Positions 33,154 through 42,122 of a stretch of 64,000 nucleotides of DNA are shown here, piece after piece. Source of the DNA: Streptomyces antibioticus (GTDB lineage: Bacteria > Actinomycetota > Actinomycetes > Streptomycetales > Streptomycetaceae); the NCBI RefSeq assembly GCF_002019855.1, contig NZ_CM007717.1, positions 1,863,570 to 1,927,569 on the forward strand, given 5' to 3'. Under the pieces are notes generated by a model. That model searched no databases and was not told the DNA's origin. It saw only the letters and a program-made list of their open reading frames with translations. A program made the translations under genes and the position numbers. The stretch's first letter is position 1, and the number at the start of each line of letters is the position of its first letter.

Positions 33154-33501
33154 AAGTCTTTACCTTCTCACCGAGGCGGTTGGGTGGGGGTGCTGTCCGA
33201 CCGGTCGGACAGGCGTCCGAACGACCGTGCTGGCAACGATCGTAACGCTCAGGGGTGAACGTCCGGCAATCCCCGTGCGTACTCCCGGTCCGCGGTCCGC
33301 GCCTCGCTCTTCGGCCCGCGATCAGCAGCGTACCCGCCCCCGCCGCCCGATCGGGAGGGCGAAGTGCCCCAAAACGCATTCCTCACCGGACTCACAAGCT
33401 CCGGCCACCGCCCACACAGGGCACCCGCACCCACCGCGCCGCGAACCGACGCGGCACGCGGCGTGCCGGTGCCGGGTCTGCCACCTGCCTCGCCGACGGA
33501 G
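33154..33501. other. tatA upstream region (348 bp)
   Basis: Between tatA and the small membrane protein gene. It holds a candidate promoter reading into tatA (TTGCCG at 33264-33269, 19-bp spacer, TACGAT at 33239-33244) and the palindrome described separately. The left part beyond 33300 shows nothing recognisable. Confidence 0.5.
33193..33212. promoter_or_regulatory. Perfect 20-bp palindrome in tatA leader
   Basis: CTGTCCGACCGGTCGGACAG is fully symmetrical and lies 41-60 bp before the tatA ATG, in the predicted 5' leader. It may be an operator or an mRNA hairpin (8-bp stem, 4-nt loop). Confidence 0.6.
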
Positions 33502-33696
33502 TCACAACGTGTCGGCCGTCCGAGCCGCGCTCACCGCCGCCCGCTCCAGGTCCTCCGCGGCTCGGTTGATGCGGCGGGCCGATTCCGTGACCTGGTGGCC
33601 CAGGCGGCGGGCCTCCAGGAAGACCCGGACGGCGAACACCGTGAGGACGGCGAGACCCAGAAAACCCATGGCAACGGCGAACATCGGCCAGAACAT
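33502..33696 (-). CDS. Small single-pass membrane protein
   Basis: 64 aa. Residues about 2-28 form a membrane helix (MFAVAMGFLGLAVLTVFAVR) followed by an amphipathic, Arg/Ala-rich coiled-coil-like helix (RINRAAEDLERAAVSAART). No named family recognised; similar short proteins sit beside tatA in Streptomyces. No ribosome-binding site precedes the ATG, but TAGGCT lies exactly 6 nt upstream, so a leaderless mRNA is likely. Role unknown. Confidence 0.7.
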   Translation of the reverse strand: MFWPMFAVAMGFLGLAVLTVFAVRVFLEARRLGHQVTESARRINRAAEDLERAAVSAARTADTL

Positions 33697-33715
33697 GAGC
33701 CGAGCCTAGACCGTG

Positions 33716-34006
33716 TTACGCGGTGTGCAGGCGCAGGGTCCGCACCCCGCCGCCGGTGAGCAGTTCGACGATCCGCTCGCCGGCCGGCTTGCGGACGGCC
33801 GCGCCGCACTCGGGGCAGGTGAACGAGTAGAACGTGGTGCGGCTGCTCGCGCCTATCGCGAGGAGCAGCGCGCTCGCGCCCAGCTCGAAGCGGCCCCGGC
33901 AGTCCGGGCAGCCGGCCCGGAACAGGACCGGGCCCACGCTTCTCATCCCGGCGAACGCCGAGGCCACCGAGATGCCCCGCGTACCGGACGTCATCGTCTC
34001 GCTCAC
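33716..34006 (-). CDS. FmdB-like zinc-ribbon protein
   Basis: 96 aa. Two CPxC knuckles (AGCPDCRGRF and FTCPECGAAV) spaced by about 30 residues would bind one zinc. The rest has no known domain. The GTG start at 34006 overlaps the pafC stop (GTGA), with GGGAG 8 nt upstream, so it is coupled to pafC. Function unknown. The pafB-pafC-zinc ribbon arrangement suggests a role linked to damage-response transcription, but this is only context. Confidence 0.75.
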   Translation of the reverse strand: MSETMTSGTRGISVASAFAGMRSVGPVLFRAGCPDCRGRFELGASALLLAIGASSRTTFYSFTCPECGAAVRKPAGERIVELLTGGGVRTLRLHTA

Positions 34007-35058
34007 CGCTGCTGCTCCCGCCTCTCGATCGGACTCTCGTGCCGCCCCCCGGCGGCCCCGTCCCGCTCCCCCGCGTCCATGCCGTCGTACGCCGTCAGCG
34101 CCTCGCGGGCCGCCCGGCGGGCGCTGTCGGCCAGCTCCGGGGGCGAGACGATCCGGCCGTCGCGGCCGAGCCGCAGGGCGAGGCGTCTGAGCGAGGCCGG
34201 GTCGGGCGTGCGCAGGGTGATACGCAGCCCGCCCTCGGGAAGTTCATCGGCGCTGTCGTGCGGGTAGTACTCGGCGACCCAGCGCCCGCCGGGACCGACC
34301 TCCACGACGACCTCGGGGTCCTCGGCGGCCGGCTGCACCAGCGCCTCCGACAGGTCCCGCAGCTCGATCTCGGGCGGCGCGGACGGCTCGTCGAGGATCT
34401 TGATCTCGGCGACGCGGTCCAGCCGGAAGGTGCGCCGGGCCTCGGAGCGCCGGCACCACGCCTCCACATAGGTGTGGCCGACGGAGACCAGGCGGATGGG
34501 GTCGATCTCGCGCTCGGACAGCTCGTCGCGGGCGGGCGAGTAGTAGCGGATCCACAGGCGGCGGCGCTCGGAGATCGCCCGGTCGACGTCGGCGAAGACC
34601 CCGCCCTCGGACTCGAAGGTCACCGAGAGGCGGGCGCTGGCCCCGGCGGCCTCGCCCGCGGCGGTCTCCACCTTGGCGGTGGCGCGCAGCAGCGCCTGCC
34701 GGTCGCTCTCGCGCAGGCCCGGAAGCGTCGCCACCGCGCGGGCCGCGACCAGCAGCGCGGTCGCCTCGTCGGCGGCCAGCCGCAGCGGTTCGGCCGCCTC
34801 GGCGCCGAGCGCGGCCGGGTTGTGCCACCAGATGCGTTCGCCGTCGGTGTCGATGTCCAGCAGATCGCCGCCGCGGAAGCTGGTGCCGCACATGGGCAGC
34901 ACGTCGAGGTCGGAGACCAGTTCGTCCTCGGTGATGCCGAAGGCGCGTGCCACGTCCTCGATCCGCGCGCCGGGGCGTTCCCTGAGGTAGGTCACCAGGG
35001 AGAGCATCCGCCGGGTCTGGTCGATCGCGTTCGCCGGCCTGACCGGTTTGCCTGCCAC
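34003..35058 (-). CDS. pafC: WYL-domain transcription activator PafC
   Basis: 351 aa. An N-terminal winged helix (QTRRMLSLVTYLRERPGARI) is followed by a WYL domain (RLWIRYYSPARDELSEREID, VEAWCRRSEARRTFRLDR) and a C-terminal WCX extension. In mycobacteria PafB and PafC act together in the RecA-independent DNA-damage response. The GTG at 35058 lies 18 bp after pafB; a GGGGGAG stretch is the only upstream ribosome-binding candidate. Here the pair is 3.3 kb from pafA instead of directly adjacent as in mycobacteria. Confidence 0.9.
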   Translation of the reverse strand: MAGKPVRPANAIDQTRRMLSLVTYLRERPGARIEDVARAFGITEDELVSDLDVLPMCGTSFRGGDLLDIDTDGERIWWHNPAALGAEAAEPLRLAADEATALLVAARAVATLPGLRESDRQALLRATAKVETAAGEAAGASARLSVTFESEGGVFADVDRAISERRRLWIRYYSPARDELSEREIDPIRLVSVGHTYVEAWCRRSEARRTFRLDRVAEIKILDEPSAPPEIELRDLSEALVQPAAEDPEVVVEVGPGGRWVAEYYPHDSADELPEGGLRITLRTPDPASLRRLALRLGRDGRIVSPPELADSARRAAREALTAYDGMDAGERDGAAGGRHESPIERREQQR

Positions 35059-35076
35059 TGTGTTGCTCGCTCCCCC

Positions 35077-36030
35077 TCAGCCCTTGGCCACGGCTCGCAG
35101 CCGGTCCACGACGTCCGCCCGCAGCTCGGCGGGCTCCAGCACCACCACGTCCGGCCCGAACTCCACCAGCCAGGCGTCCAGCCCGTGTCCGTACGGAATC
35201 TCCAACTCGTCCCAGCCGTTCCCGAGTTCCCGGACGGCGGTGGCTTTCGCCCGCAGGGGGTAACCGGCGCCCGCGCGCAGCCGGATCAGGGCGCTGCGGT
35301 CGGCGCTCTCCCCGGCCCAGCTCGCGACGGTCTCACGGACGGTCACGACGTCCGGGACGGGCGCGGTGAAGCTCGTGCCGCGCGAGCGGACCTTGCCGGT
35401 GATCCGCGACAGCCGGAAGACGCGCTCGGCGCCCCGGTCGCGGTCGAAGCCGGCCAGGTACCAGTGGCCGCGCCAGCACTCCAGCGCCCAGGGCTCGACG
35501 AGCCGGGGCTCGGGCCGGGCGGCGGTGGCCTTGCGGTAGTCGAAGACGACGGGGCGGCGGTCGCGCAAGGCCAGCATCAGCGGCTCGAAGGCCGCCTCGT
35601 GCACGGGGATCCGCGGCTCCAGCGCGCCGTGCGCCTCGTAGGGGTCGACGTCCTCGGGCAGGCCGGCGGCGCGCAGCTTCTGGAGGGCGCCGCTGGCGGC
35701 GCCGGCGAGCCGGGCCTGCTGCCACACCTTGGCGGCGAGCCCCAGGGCGGCGGCCTCCTCGGCGTCGAGGGTGATGGGCGGCAGCCGGTTGCTGTCGCGG
35801 CGGGCGAGGTAGCCGATCTCGCCGTCGAGGCTCTCCACGGTCTCGATGACCAGGCCCAGCTCGCGCAGATCGTCCTTGTCGCGCTCGAACATGCGGTTGA
35901 ACGAGTCGTCGGAGCCGGCCTCGAGGTACGCCTCGACGGACTCGCGCAGCTCCCGCTTGCTGAGCGGCCTGCGCGTCCCGAGCAGACACAGCGCGAGGTT
36001 CATCAGCCGCTCTGCCTTGGCAATGGCCAT
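35077..36030 (-). CDS. pafB: WYL-domain transcription activator PafB
   Basis: 317 aa. Opening AKAERLMNLALCLLGTRRPL leads the winged helix; the WYL core includes RPVVFDYRKATAARPEPR, then WYLAGFDRDRGAERVFRLSR. The ligand proposed for WYL domains is single-stranded nucleic acid. ATG at 36030 with GAAGG upstream. First gene of a probable operon pafB-pafC-zinc ribbon. A perfect hairpin at 36127-36154 isolates it from the FKBP gene upstream. Confidence 0.92.
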   Translation of the reverse strand: MAIAKAERLMNLALCLLGTRRPLSKRELRESVEAYLEAGSDDSFNRMFERDKDDLRELGLVIETVESLDGEIGYLARRDSNRLPPITLDAEEAAALGLAAKVWQQARLAGAASGALQKLRAAGLPEDVDPYEAHGALEPRIPVHEAAFEPLMLALRDRRPVVFDYRKATAARPEPRLVEPWALECWRGHWYLAGFDRDRGAERVFRLSRITGKVRSRGTSFTAPVPDVVTVRETVASWAGESADRSALIRLRAGAGYPLRAKATAVRELGNGWDELEIPYGHGLDAWLVEFGPDVVVLEPAELRADVVDRLRAVAKG

Positions 36031-36126
36031 CGACGCCCTTCGCCTTCTTCCCGGTGCTCACGACCCGACGACGCGGTGCTTACGAGCGACGACCGTACCG
36101 CTCCGCGGTGTCCTGACAAAAGCCGA

Positions 36127-36154
36127 GGGCCCATGCCCGGACAGGCATGGGCCC
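36127..36154 (-). terminator. Hairpin terminator after FKBP gene
   Basis: Perfect 11-bp stem (36127-36137 with 36144-36154) and 6-nt loop, between the FKBP stop at 36258 and the pafB start. Confidence 0.75.
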
Positions 36155-36219
36155 CAGGTGGTCGCGACCGGTCGCGCTCCGGTCGTGTCCCGGTCGTACG
36201 ACGGTCGCCGGGCGATCGG

Positions 36220-36261
36220 ACCGTGACGATCAGCCTTTGACGATCAGACCGTGACGATCAG
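36220..36261. repeat. 14-bp tandem repeat over the FKBP stop codon
   Basis: Three copies of a 14-mer of the type ACCGTGACGATCAG (36220, 36234, 36248; the middle one varies at its first bases), with a partial fourth at 36262. The array includes the TGA of the FKBP gene (36258-36260), as if the stop region had been duplicated into the 3' UTR. Confidence 0.75.
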
Positions 36262-36629
36262 ACCTTGATCAGGTCCACGACGAAGATCAGCGTCTCGCCG
36301 GGCTTGATCGCGGGGGTGGGGCTGTGGTCGCCGTAGGCGAGGTGGGCGGGGATGGTGAGCTGGCGGCGTCCGCCGACCTTCATGCCCTGCACACCGCGGT
36401 CCCAGCCCTTGATGACCCGGCCGCCGCCGAGCGGGAAGGTGAACGGCGTGCCGCGGTTCCAGCTCGCGTCGAACTCCTCGCCCGTGCTGAAGGCGACACC
36501 CACGTAGTGGACGGTGACGTTCTGCCCGGCCTCCGCGACGGCGCCCTCGCCCTCCCAGATGTCCTTGATCTCCAGGTCCGCCGGGGGCTCGCCTTCGGGG
36601 AAGTCGATCTCGGGCTTGTCGATGCTCAC
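36258..36629 (-). CDS. FKBP-type peptidyl-prolyl isomerase
   Basis: 123 aa cytoplasmic single-domain FKBP. VTVHYVGVAFSTGEEFDASW, then GGGRVIKGWDRGVQGMKVGG and AHLAYGDHSPTPAIKPGETL, carry the usual active-site aromatic and Asp positions. The C-terminus TLIFVVDLIKV is typical. The GTG at 36629 follows AAGGAGAG with 6-nt spacing. It lies 55 bp downstream of the lipoprotein FKBP and may be co-transcribed. Assists proline isomerisation in folding. Confidence 0.93.
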   Translation of the reverse strand: MSIDKPEIDFPEGEPPADLEIKDIWEGEGAVAEAGQNVTVHYVGVAFSTGEEFDASWNRGTPFTFPLGGGRVIKGWDRGVQGMKVGGRRQLTIPAHLAYGDHSPTPAIKPGETLIFVVDLIKV

Positions 36630-36684
36630 TTCTTCTCTCCTTGTTGCGTGACGTGCGTCGGGAACAGCCTGTCAGACCCGGGGG

Positions 36685-37665
36685 TCAGACCGTGCCGAGG
36701 ATGTCCACGACGAAGACCAGCGTGTTCTTGGCCAGCTCGCTGCTGGGGTTGGCGCCGTAGCCGAGCGCGGGCGGGATCACCAGCAGCACCCGGTCGCCGA
36801 CGTTCTTGCCGACCAGGCCCTTGTCCCAGCCTTCCACCACGGAGCCGGTGCCGATCTGGAAGGCGGTGGCGCCGCCGTGGTCCCAGGAGGAGTCGAACTT
36901 CTTGCCGTCCTCCCACTTGACCCCGGTGTACTGGGCGATCAGGCCCTGTCCGGCCTCGACCTTCTTGCCGTCGCCCTTGATCAGCACCTGCTCCTTGAGC
37001 GTGGTGGGTGCCTTGACGCCCTTGGGGATGGTGATGGTGGCCGCCTGCTGCGGCTTGGCCTCGACCTCGGGCATACCGGCGGCCGGGGGCGCCTGCTCGC
37101 CCTTGACCTCGGCCTTGGCGTCGACGGCGGTGCCGCCGACCGGGTCGACGACCCAGATCAGCACGTCGTCGGCGGAGATCCCGGAGGCCGTGTTCAGGTT
37201 CTCGCCGATCAGGTCGCCCGCGGTGCCCTGGACCAGGATCCGGCTGCCGGGCTTCTTCCCCTTCACCGCGTCGAGGACCTTCTCGGGCAACTGCTGGCTC
37301 GGCTTGCCGATCTGCTCGACGGCCTGCCTGCGGGGCGTGTCACCGGTGGCCGCGTCGGTCCAGGTGCCGCCGAGCTGCTGGTCGTCGCCCCACTTCTCGA
37401 CGGTCCAGTCCAGCCGGACGAAGTCGGAGTCCTTGATCGCCGTTCCGCTGCCCGGCGTGACCGTCTTGACGACGGTCTTCTCGGACGGGTCGGTGTCCTT
37501 GGGAATCGTGATCTCGGGCTTCGCCCCGGCCTTGCCCGAAACCTCGGCGACGCCTCCCGAGGTGTCGCCGTTGTTCCCGTCGTCCGATCCGCACGCGGCG
37601 GCGGTGAACAGCAGGGCGGGAACGGCCAGCATCGCGGCCAGGCGTCGTTTCATGGTGTGGTTCAT
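36685..37665 (-). CDS. Secreted lipoprotein with two FKBP-like domains
   Basis: 326 aa. Signal peptide KRRLAAMLAVPALLFTAAAC ends in a lipobox-like Cys, so it is anchored outside the membrane. Residues about 60-190 are a degenerate FKBP domain (FVRLDWTVEKWGDDQQLG), and residues 230-326 an intact one (VEGWDKGLVGKNVGDRVLLV, then YGANPSSELAKNTLVFV). Likely an extracytoplasmic folding helper, perhaps for Tat or Sec clients. Start ATG at 37665 preferred; a second ATG at 37653 (MKRRL) is equally good for a signal peptide. Confidence 0.88.
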   Translation of the reverse strand: MNHTMKRRLAAMLAVPALLFTAAACGSDDGNNGDTSGGVAEVSGKAGAKPEITIPKDTDPSEKTVVKTVTPGSGTAIKDSDFVRLDWTVEKWGDDQQLGGTWTDAATGDTPRRQAVEQIGKPSQQLPEKVLDAVKGKKPGSRILVQGTAGDLIGENLNTASGISADDVLIWVVDPVGGTAVDAKAEVKGEQAPPAAGMPEVEAKPQQAATITIPKGVKAPTTLKEQVLIKGDGKKVEAGQGLIAQYTGVKWEDGKKFDSSWDHGGATAFQIGTGSVVEGWDKGLVGKNVGDRVLLVIPPALGYGANPSSELAKNTLVFVVDILGTV

Positions 37666-37749
37666 CCGTCCAACTGGGATCGGGGGTGGGGGCAATGGCC
37701 GCCACTCTACGACCTGTGCGCGCCCTCGACGGATCACCCCGCGACACGC

Positions 37750-37782
37750 CGCCGCCCGGACCGGTGTCCGGCCCGGGCGGCG
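37750..37782 (-). terminator. Hairpin terminator after the hypothetical lipoprotein
   Basis: Ten-bp perfect GC stem (37750-37759 with 37773-37782) with a partly paired 13-nt loop, 41 bp past the stop at 37824. Confidence 0.65.
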
Positions 37783-37823
37783 TTCACGTGTGCACGGCTC
37801 CGCGGAGCGGAGGGTGCGGTGGG

Positions 37824-38492
37824 TCAGGAGGCCGAGTCGCCGTCCAGCGAGCGCAGTTCGCCGAGGAACTTCGCCCGGTCCGCGCGGGCGGCCGGACCGC
37901 CGTCGTGCGCGCCGTCCGCGTAGGTGGCGTCGACGACGGTGTCGCCCGCCTCCCGGTAGAGGAAGTTGGGCGTCAGCGCCGGGGCGCTCTCGGAGTCGAC
38001 GGCCTCGTACGCGCTGCCGAAGACGACGAGCGCGGCGCCCTTGGTGAAGACGTTCTTCGCCGGGGCCTCCTCGATCTCGTAGCGGACGCCGTCGGCGGTG
38101 CCGCCCATCGACCGCAGGACGACCTCGGCGCCCTTCTTCAGGCCGCCCTTGTGGACCTCGTCGACCCGGACGACGACGGGCGTGTAGACGACCTCGAACG
38201 TCGATCCGTCGTCGAGCACGTCCTCGGCGTACACATCGGGACGCGTCCTGACGACCGTGCCCTCGAAGACGTTCTCGTTGAGCGGGAACGCCAGGGCGGC
38301 CTCGGGGCTGCTGTCGACCGCGTACGGGTGGCCGGATATGACCCGGACGGGCTCGGCCCCGTCCTTCTTCGCGGCACCGGACCCGCTGCCGTCGCCGGTT
38401 CCCGCGCACGCCGTGGCGCCGAGCACCAGCAGGGCGACGGCGGCCGCGGCGCGGGCCGCGGCGCGCGGCCTCATCGTGCGAACTGCACTCAT
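37824..38492 (-). CDS. Hypothetical lipoprotein
   Basis: 222 aa. The Arg/Ala-rich start and hydrophobic run ending VLGATACAGTG form a lipoprotein signal. A Gly/Ser linker follows and then a beta-rich domain of about 170 residues with VFEGTVVRTRPDVY and VVRVDEVHKGGLKKGAEVVL, reminiscent of small OB-like secreted domains. No named family recognised. ATG at 38492 with GGAG upstream. It lies 17 bp after the metalloprotease gene and is probably in the same operon. Confidence 0.75.
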   Translation of the reverse strand: MSAVRTMRPRAAARAAAAVALLVLGATACAGTGDGSGSGAAKKDGAEPVRVISGHPYAVDSSPEAALAFPLNENVFEGTVVRTRPDVYAEDVLDDGSTFEVVYTPVVVRVDEVHKGGLKKGAEVVLRSMGGTADGVRYEIEEAPAKNVFTKGAALVVFGSAYEAVDSESAPALTPNFLYREAGDTVVDATYADGAHDGGPAARADRAKFLGELRSLDGDSAS

Positions 38493-38509
38493 CTCTTGGT
38501 CTCCCCCGT

Positions 38510-39142
38510 TCAGTAGATGGCCGTGACGCCGGCGATGTCGTCGCTGTTCAGCGAGCGCCGGGTACCGGTGTTGATCGCCGTCATGACGGACTTCTTCTCG
38601 GCGTCGGTGTACGCCGTGCCGTCGGTGCAGTGCGGCGACCAGGGGTGGGCGAGTCCGGTGAAGTGACCGATCTCGTGCACGGCGACCGTCTGCACGTCCG
38701 CCTTGCCGGCGTTGATGTCCTGGCTGCCGTTGACCCAGGTGAACCGGTTGGACAGGTACAGCGTTCCGCCGCTGTGGGTGCTGCCGGACCGCTGGGCGGC
38801 GGCGTAGCCGGGCGCGCTGCCCATGAGGCTGGTGTAGCTGTAGGACGCGCGCCAGGCGTAGATCTGCCAGCCGCTGGTGTAGACGGGCGCGTTGTAGCGC
38901 AACGCGGAACCGCTGCGGTTCCACTGCGCCAGCCCGCCGCTGAGCCCGCTCCTCAGCCCGCTGGGGAACGTGGTGTTGGCGCCGATGGTCTTCGCGTTGG
39001 CGGTGCTGTTCCACTTCGTCATGCCGGTACGGCAGTACGCCTCGGCGGGCGAGGCGGTCACTCCCACCAGCGCGGTCGCGGCGACGAGTCCCGCCGTCCC
39101 GAGGACGGCCGCCGTACGGGCATGTGTCGTGACAGATCGCAC
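38510..39142 (-). CDS. Secreted zinc metalloprotease (metzincin type)
   Basis: 210 aa. An N-terminal signal peptide (TAAVLGTAGLVAATALVGVT) ends near TASPAEAYC. The zinc motif HEIGHFTGLAHPW fits HExxHxxGxxH, the metzincin signature, with a downstream Met-turn candidate SVMTAINTG. Size suits a matrixin- or snapalysin-like small protease. GTG at 39142 has a GGGGG stretch upstream. First gene of a pair with the lipoprotein. Substrate unknown. Confidence 0.85.
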   Translation of the reverse strand: MRSVTTHARTAAVLGTAGLVAATALVGVTASPAEAYCRTGMTKWNSTANAKTIGANTTFPSGLRSGLSGGLAQWNRSGSALRYNAPVYTSGWQIYAWRASYSYTSLMGSAPGYAAAQRSGSTHSGGTLYLSNRFTWVNGSQDINAGKADVQTVAVHEIGHFTGLAHPWSPHCTDGTAYTDAEKKSVMTAINTGTRRSLNSDDIAGVTAIY

Positions 39143-39291
39143 AATGAGCCCCCGTTGTGTGTCGGTGCTTCTGACGTCCCCCGTCGGGACATCACAGCGA
39201 GCCGTCAGCCCGGTCATGGCCATGACGACTGGCCAGAAATTAACACCAACTCGCCCCGCCTGCACCCGAATCGACAGGGACGCGCAGAAAA

Positions 39292-39332
39292 GCCCGGTGC
39301 CCGGAGGCGACGAACACCTCCGGGCACCGGGC
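39292..39332 (-). terminator. Strong hairpin terminator of pafA
   Basis: Perfect 16-bp stem (39292-39307 with 39317-39332) around a 9-nt loop, 30 bp past the pafA stop at 39363. Confidence 0.85.
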
Positions 39333-39362
39333 CGGCACCGACTCACACACGCACCCGCCGGC

Positions 39363-40724
39363 TCACATACCGGCGATCAGCTTCTCCACCCGGTCGTCCA
39401 CCGAACGGAACGGGTCCTTGCACAACACGGTGCGCTGCGCCTGGTCGTTGAGCTTCAGATGCACCCAGTCCACCGTGAAGTCCCGGCGCTGCTCCTGCGC
39501 CCGGCGGATGAAGTCCCCGCGCAACCGCGCCCGCGTCGTCTGCGGGGGCACCGACTTGCCCTCGAAGATCTTCAGGTCGTTGCAGATCCGGGTCGCCTGC
39601 CCCTTGCGCTCCAGCAGGTAGTACAAGCCACGACGACGGTGGATGTCGTGGTAGGCGAGGTCTATCTGCGCCACCCGCGGATGCGACATCGTCATGTTGT
39701 GCTTGGCCCGGTACCGCTCGATGAGCTTGTACTTCATCACCCAGTCGATCTCGGTGCCGATCCGGTCGAGATCCTCCGCCTCGATCGCGTCCAGCGTCCG
39801 GCCCCACAGCTCCAGGACCTGATCGACCGTCCCCGTACGGATCCCGCGGCGCTCCACGAAGTCCACGGCCTTCTCGTAGTACTCGCGCTGCACCTCCAGC
39901 GCCGACGCCTCACGGCCACTGGCCAGCCGCACCTTGCGCCGGCCCGTGATGTCATGGCTGACCTCACGGATCGCCCGGATCGGGTTCTCCAGCGTCAGAT
40001 CACGCATCACCGTGCCCGCCTCGATCATGCGCAGCACCAGATCGGTCGCACCGACCTTGAGCAGCATGGTCGTCTCGGACATGTTCGAGTCCCCGACGAT
40101 GACATGCAGCCGCCGGTACCGCTCGGCGTCCGCGTGCGGCTCGTCACGGGTGTTGATGATGGGTCGCGAGCGGGTCGTCGCCGAGGAGACGCCCTCCCAG
40201 ATGTGCTCGGCGCGCTGGCTGACGCAGTAGACGGCCCCACGAGGCGTCTGGAGCACCTTGCCCGCGCCGCACAGAAGCTGCCGGGTCACCAGGAACGGGA
40301 TCAGGATGTCCGCGAGCCGGGAGAACTCCCCGTGCCGGGCCACCAGGTAGTTCTCGTGGCAACCATAAGAGTTGCCCGCCGAGTCGGTGTTGTTCTTGAA
40401 GAGGTAGACGTCGCCCGCGATTCCTTCCTCGTGCAGGCGTCGTTCCGCGTCCACCAGGAGTCCTTCGAGAATGCGCTCGCCGGCCTTGTCGTGGGTGACC
40501 AGTTCGGTCACATTGTCACATTCCGGTGTCGCGTATTCCGGATGCGAACCCACGTCGAGATACAGGCGGGCGCCGTTCCGCAGAAAGACATTGCTGCTAC
40601 GGCCCCATGACACGACACGGCGGAAGAGGTACCGCGCCACCTCGTCAGGCGACAGGCGGCGCTGTCCCCTGAACGTGCACGTGACGCCGTACTCGTTCTC
40701 CAGCCCGAAAATGCGGCGGTCCAT
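39363..40724 (-). CDS. pafA: Pup-protein ligase PafA
   Basis: 453 aa, carboxylate-amine ligase related to glutamine synthetase. The N-terminal [13 protein letters not shown] carries the metal-binding ExE core, and [20 protein letters not shown] and [20 protein letters not shown] are shared with Dop. It lacks Dop's active-site insertion near the N-terminus, which separates the two. Uses ATP to join the C-terminal Glu of Pup to substrate lysines. No clear ribosome-binding site before ATG 40724. Ten bp downstream of the MFS gene on the same strand. Confidence 0.97.
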   Translation of the reverse strand: MDRRIFGLENEYGVTCTFRGQRRLSPDEVARYLFRRVVSWGRSSNVFLRNGARLYLDVGSHPEYATPECDNVTELVTHDKAGERILEGLLVDAERRLHEEGIAGDVYLFKNNTDSAGNSYGCHENYLVARHGEFSRLADILIPFLVTRQLLCGAGKVLQTPRGAVYCVSQRAEHIWEGVSSATTRSRPIINTRDEPHADAERYRRLHVIVGDSNMSETTMLLKVGATDLVLRMIEAGTVMRDLTLENPIRAIREVSHDITGRRKVRLASGREASALEVQREYYEKAVDFVERRGIRTGTVDQVLELWGRTLDAIEAEDLDRIGTEIDWVMKYKLIERYRAKHNMTMSHPRVAQIDLAYHDIHRRRGLYYLLERKGQATRICNDLKIFEGKSVPPQTTRARLRGDFIRRAQEQRRDFTVDWVHLKLNDQAQRTVLCKDPFRSVDDRVEKLIAGM

Positions 40725-40733
40725 GACTGAACA

Positions 40734-42002
40734 TTACGCCCGATCCCCTGAACTGAAACGGGGTTCGACAGCACGGTTTGGATCATTTTCCGATGAAGCC
40801 GCAACGACCCCGCTTTCCACGGGCACCCCCAGTACCCTGCCCGTGACCAGCAAAACCACCAAAGCCACCGCACCCGCGGCACCCGGCAGAGCGAACCCCC
40901 ACCGCGCCCCGCCCGCCTCGACCACCGGACCCGCCAGAGCGGTCCCGACCGACGCCCCCACCGTGAACATCGTCACCAGCCACGAGAACGCCTCCGTCAC
41001 CGTCCCCCGCGGAGCGTGCCGGTCCACGATCACGAACGCACACGCCAGCACCGGCGCCAGGAACACCCCCGCCAGCACCGCCAACACCACCATCGCCACC
41101 GCACCCGGCATCAGCGTCAACGGCAGATAACACACCGCCAGAAACGCCACCAGCACCCGCAGCCGCCGCTCCGGCGCCCCGCTCCACCGCCGCGCCCCGT
41201 ACCCCACACCGCCCAGCAGCGCGCCCAGACCCAGCGCCGCCATCAGCCAGCCGTACACCACATCACCGCCATGAGCGTCCGCGTACGGCACCGCAGCCAC
41301 CGTGATCGACCCCATCGCGATCCCCACCCACAGCAACGCACCCAACAGCACCAGCAACCCCGGCGACCGCAACGCCCCCAGCCAGTGCGCCTCCCGCGGC
41401 GCCGACCGCCACGCCCGCGACGGCGCCGACACCACCACCGACAACGCCCCCAGCACCCCCACCCCGTTCAGCACCAGCAACGCCGCCCGCTCCGACCCCA
41501 GCGCCACGCACAACGTCACCAGCAGCGGCCCCACCGTGAACATGACCTCCTGCGCCACCGCGTCCATCGAATACGCCGTGTGCACCTGATCCTCCCGGCG
41601 CAGCACCGACGGCCACAACGCCCGCAGACCGCCCTCCAACGGCGGCGTGAACAACCCCGCCGCCCCCACCGCCGCATACGCCAGCAGCAGCGGATCCAGC
41701 CCCGTGAACGCGAACACCGCCATCGCCAGCGCCGACACCACCGCCGCCGGCAACTGCACCCGCGGCTGCCCGCACAGATCCACCAGCCGGCCCAGCAACG
41801 GCTGCCCCACCGCGTTCGCCACGCCGTACACCGCCACCAGCGCCCCGCCCAGGCTGTACGTACCGCCCTCGGCCCGCACGAACAGCATGATCGCGATCGC
41901 CGACGTCGCGTTCGGCAGCCGGCCCACCAGCGTCCCGCCCAGCAGCCGCGCGGCATGCCGCGCCCTCAGGATCTCCCCGTACCCCGCGAAACCAGCGGCC
42001 AC
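40734..42002 (-). CDS. MFS transporter
   Basis: 422 aa with about twelve membrane segments and the loop 2-3 motif GQPLLGRLVDLCGQPR, a variant of the MFS GxLaDrxGrr signature. Substrate not evident; DHA1-like drug or sugar efflux is possible. GTG at 42002 follows GGAGG at 7 nt. It lies between the divergent LacI regulator and pafA (10 bp), so pafA may be partly transcribed from this promoter. The same MFS-LacI insertion is, from memory, conserved in Streptomyces proteasome loci. Confidence 0.88.
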   Translation of the reverse strand: MAAGFAGYGEILRARHAARLLGGTLVGRLPNATSAIAIMLFVRAEGGTYSLGGALVAVYGVANAVGQPLLGRLVDLCGQPRVQLPAAVVSALAMAVFAFTGLDPLLLAYAAVGAAGLFTPPLEGGLRALWPSVLRREDQVHTAYSMDAVAQEVMFTVGPLLVTLCVALGSERAALLVLNGVGVLGALSVVVSAPSRAWRSAPREAHWLGALRSPGLLVLLGALLWVGIAMGSITVAAVPYADAHGGDVVYGWLMAALGLGALLGGVGYGARRWSGAPERRLRVLVAFLAVCYLPLTLMPGAVAMVVLAVLAGVFLAPVLACAFVIVDRHAPRGTVTEAFSWLVTMFTVGASVGTALAGPVVEAGGARWGFALPGAAGAVALVVLLVTGRVLGVPVESGVVAASSENDPNRAVEPRFSSGDRA

Positions 42003-42051
42003 CGGCCCGCCTCCGTCGGCTCGCCCGGGACGGCGGACCGACCCGGGGTTT

Positions 42052-42078
42052 TACGTATAACGTCTCTTGCCATACGTA
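42052..42078. promoter_or_regulatory. Inverted repeat between MFS and LacI genes
   Basis: TACGTAT and ATACGTA arms, 13 bp apart, lie midway in the 120-bp divergent gap. They are a plausible operator for the adjacent LacI-type regulator, although classic LacI sites are more compact. Confidence 0.5.
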
Positions 42079-42122
42079 CCATGTGCGCTGTTCACCAGTC
42101 CAGACGAAGGAGCAGCACCCCG

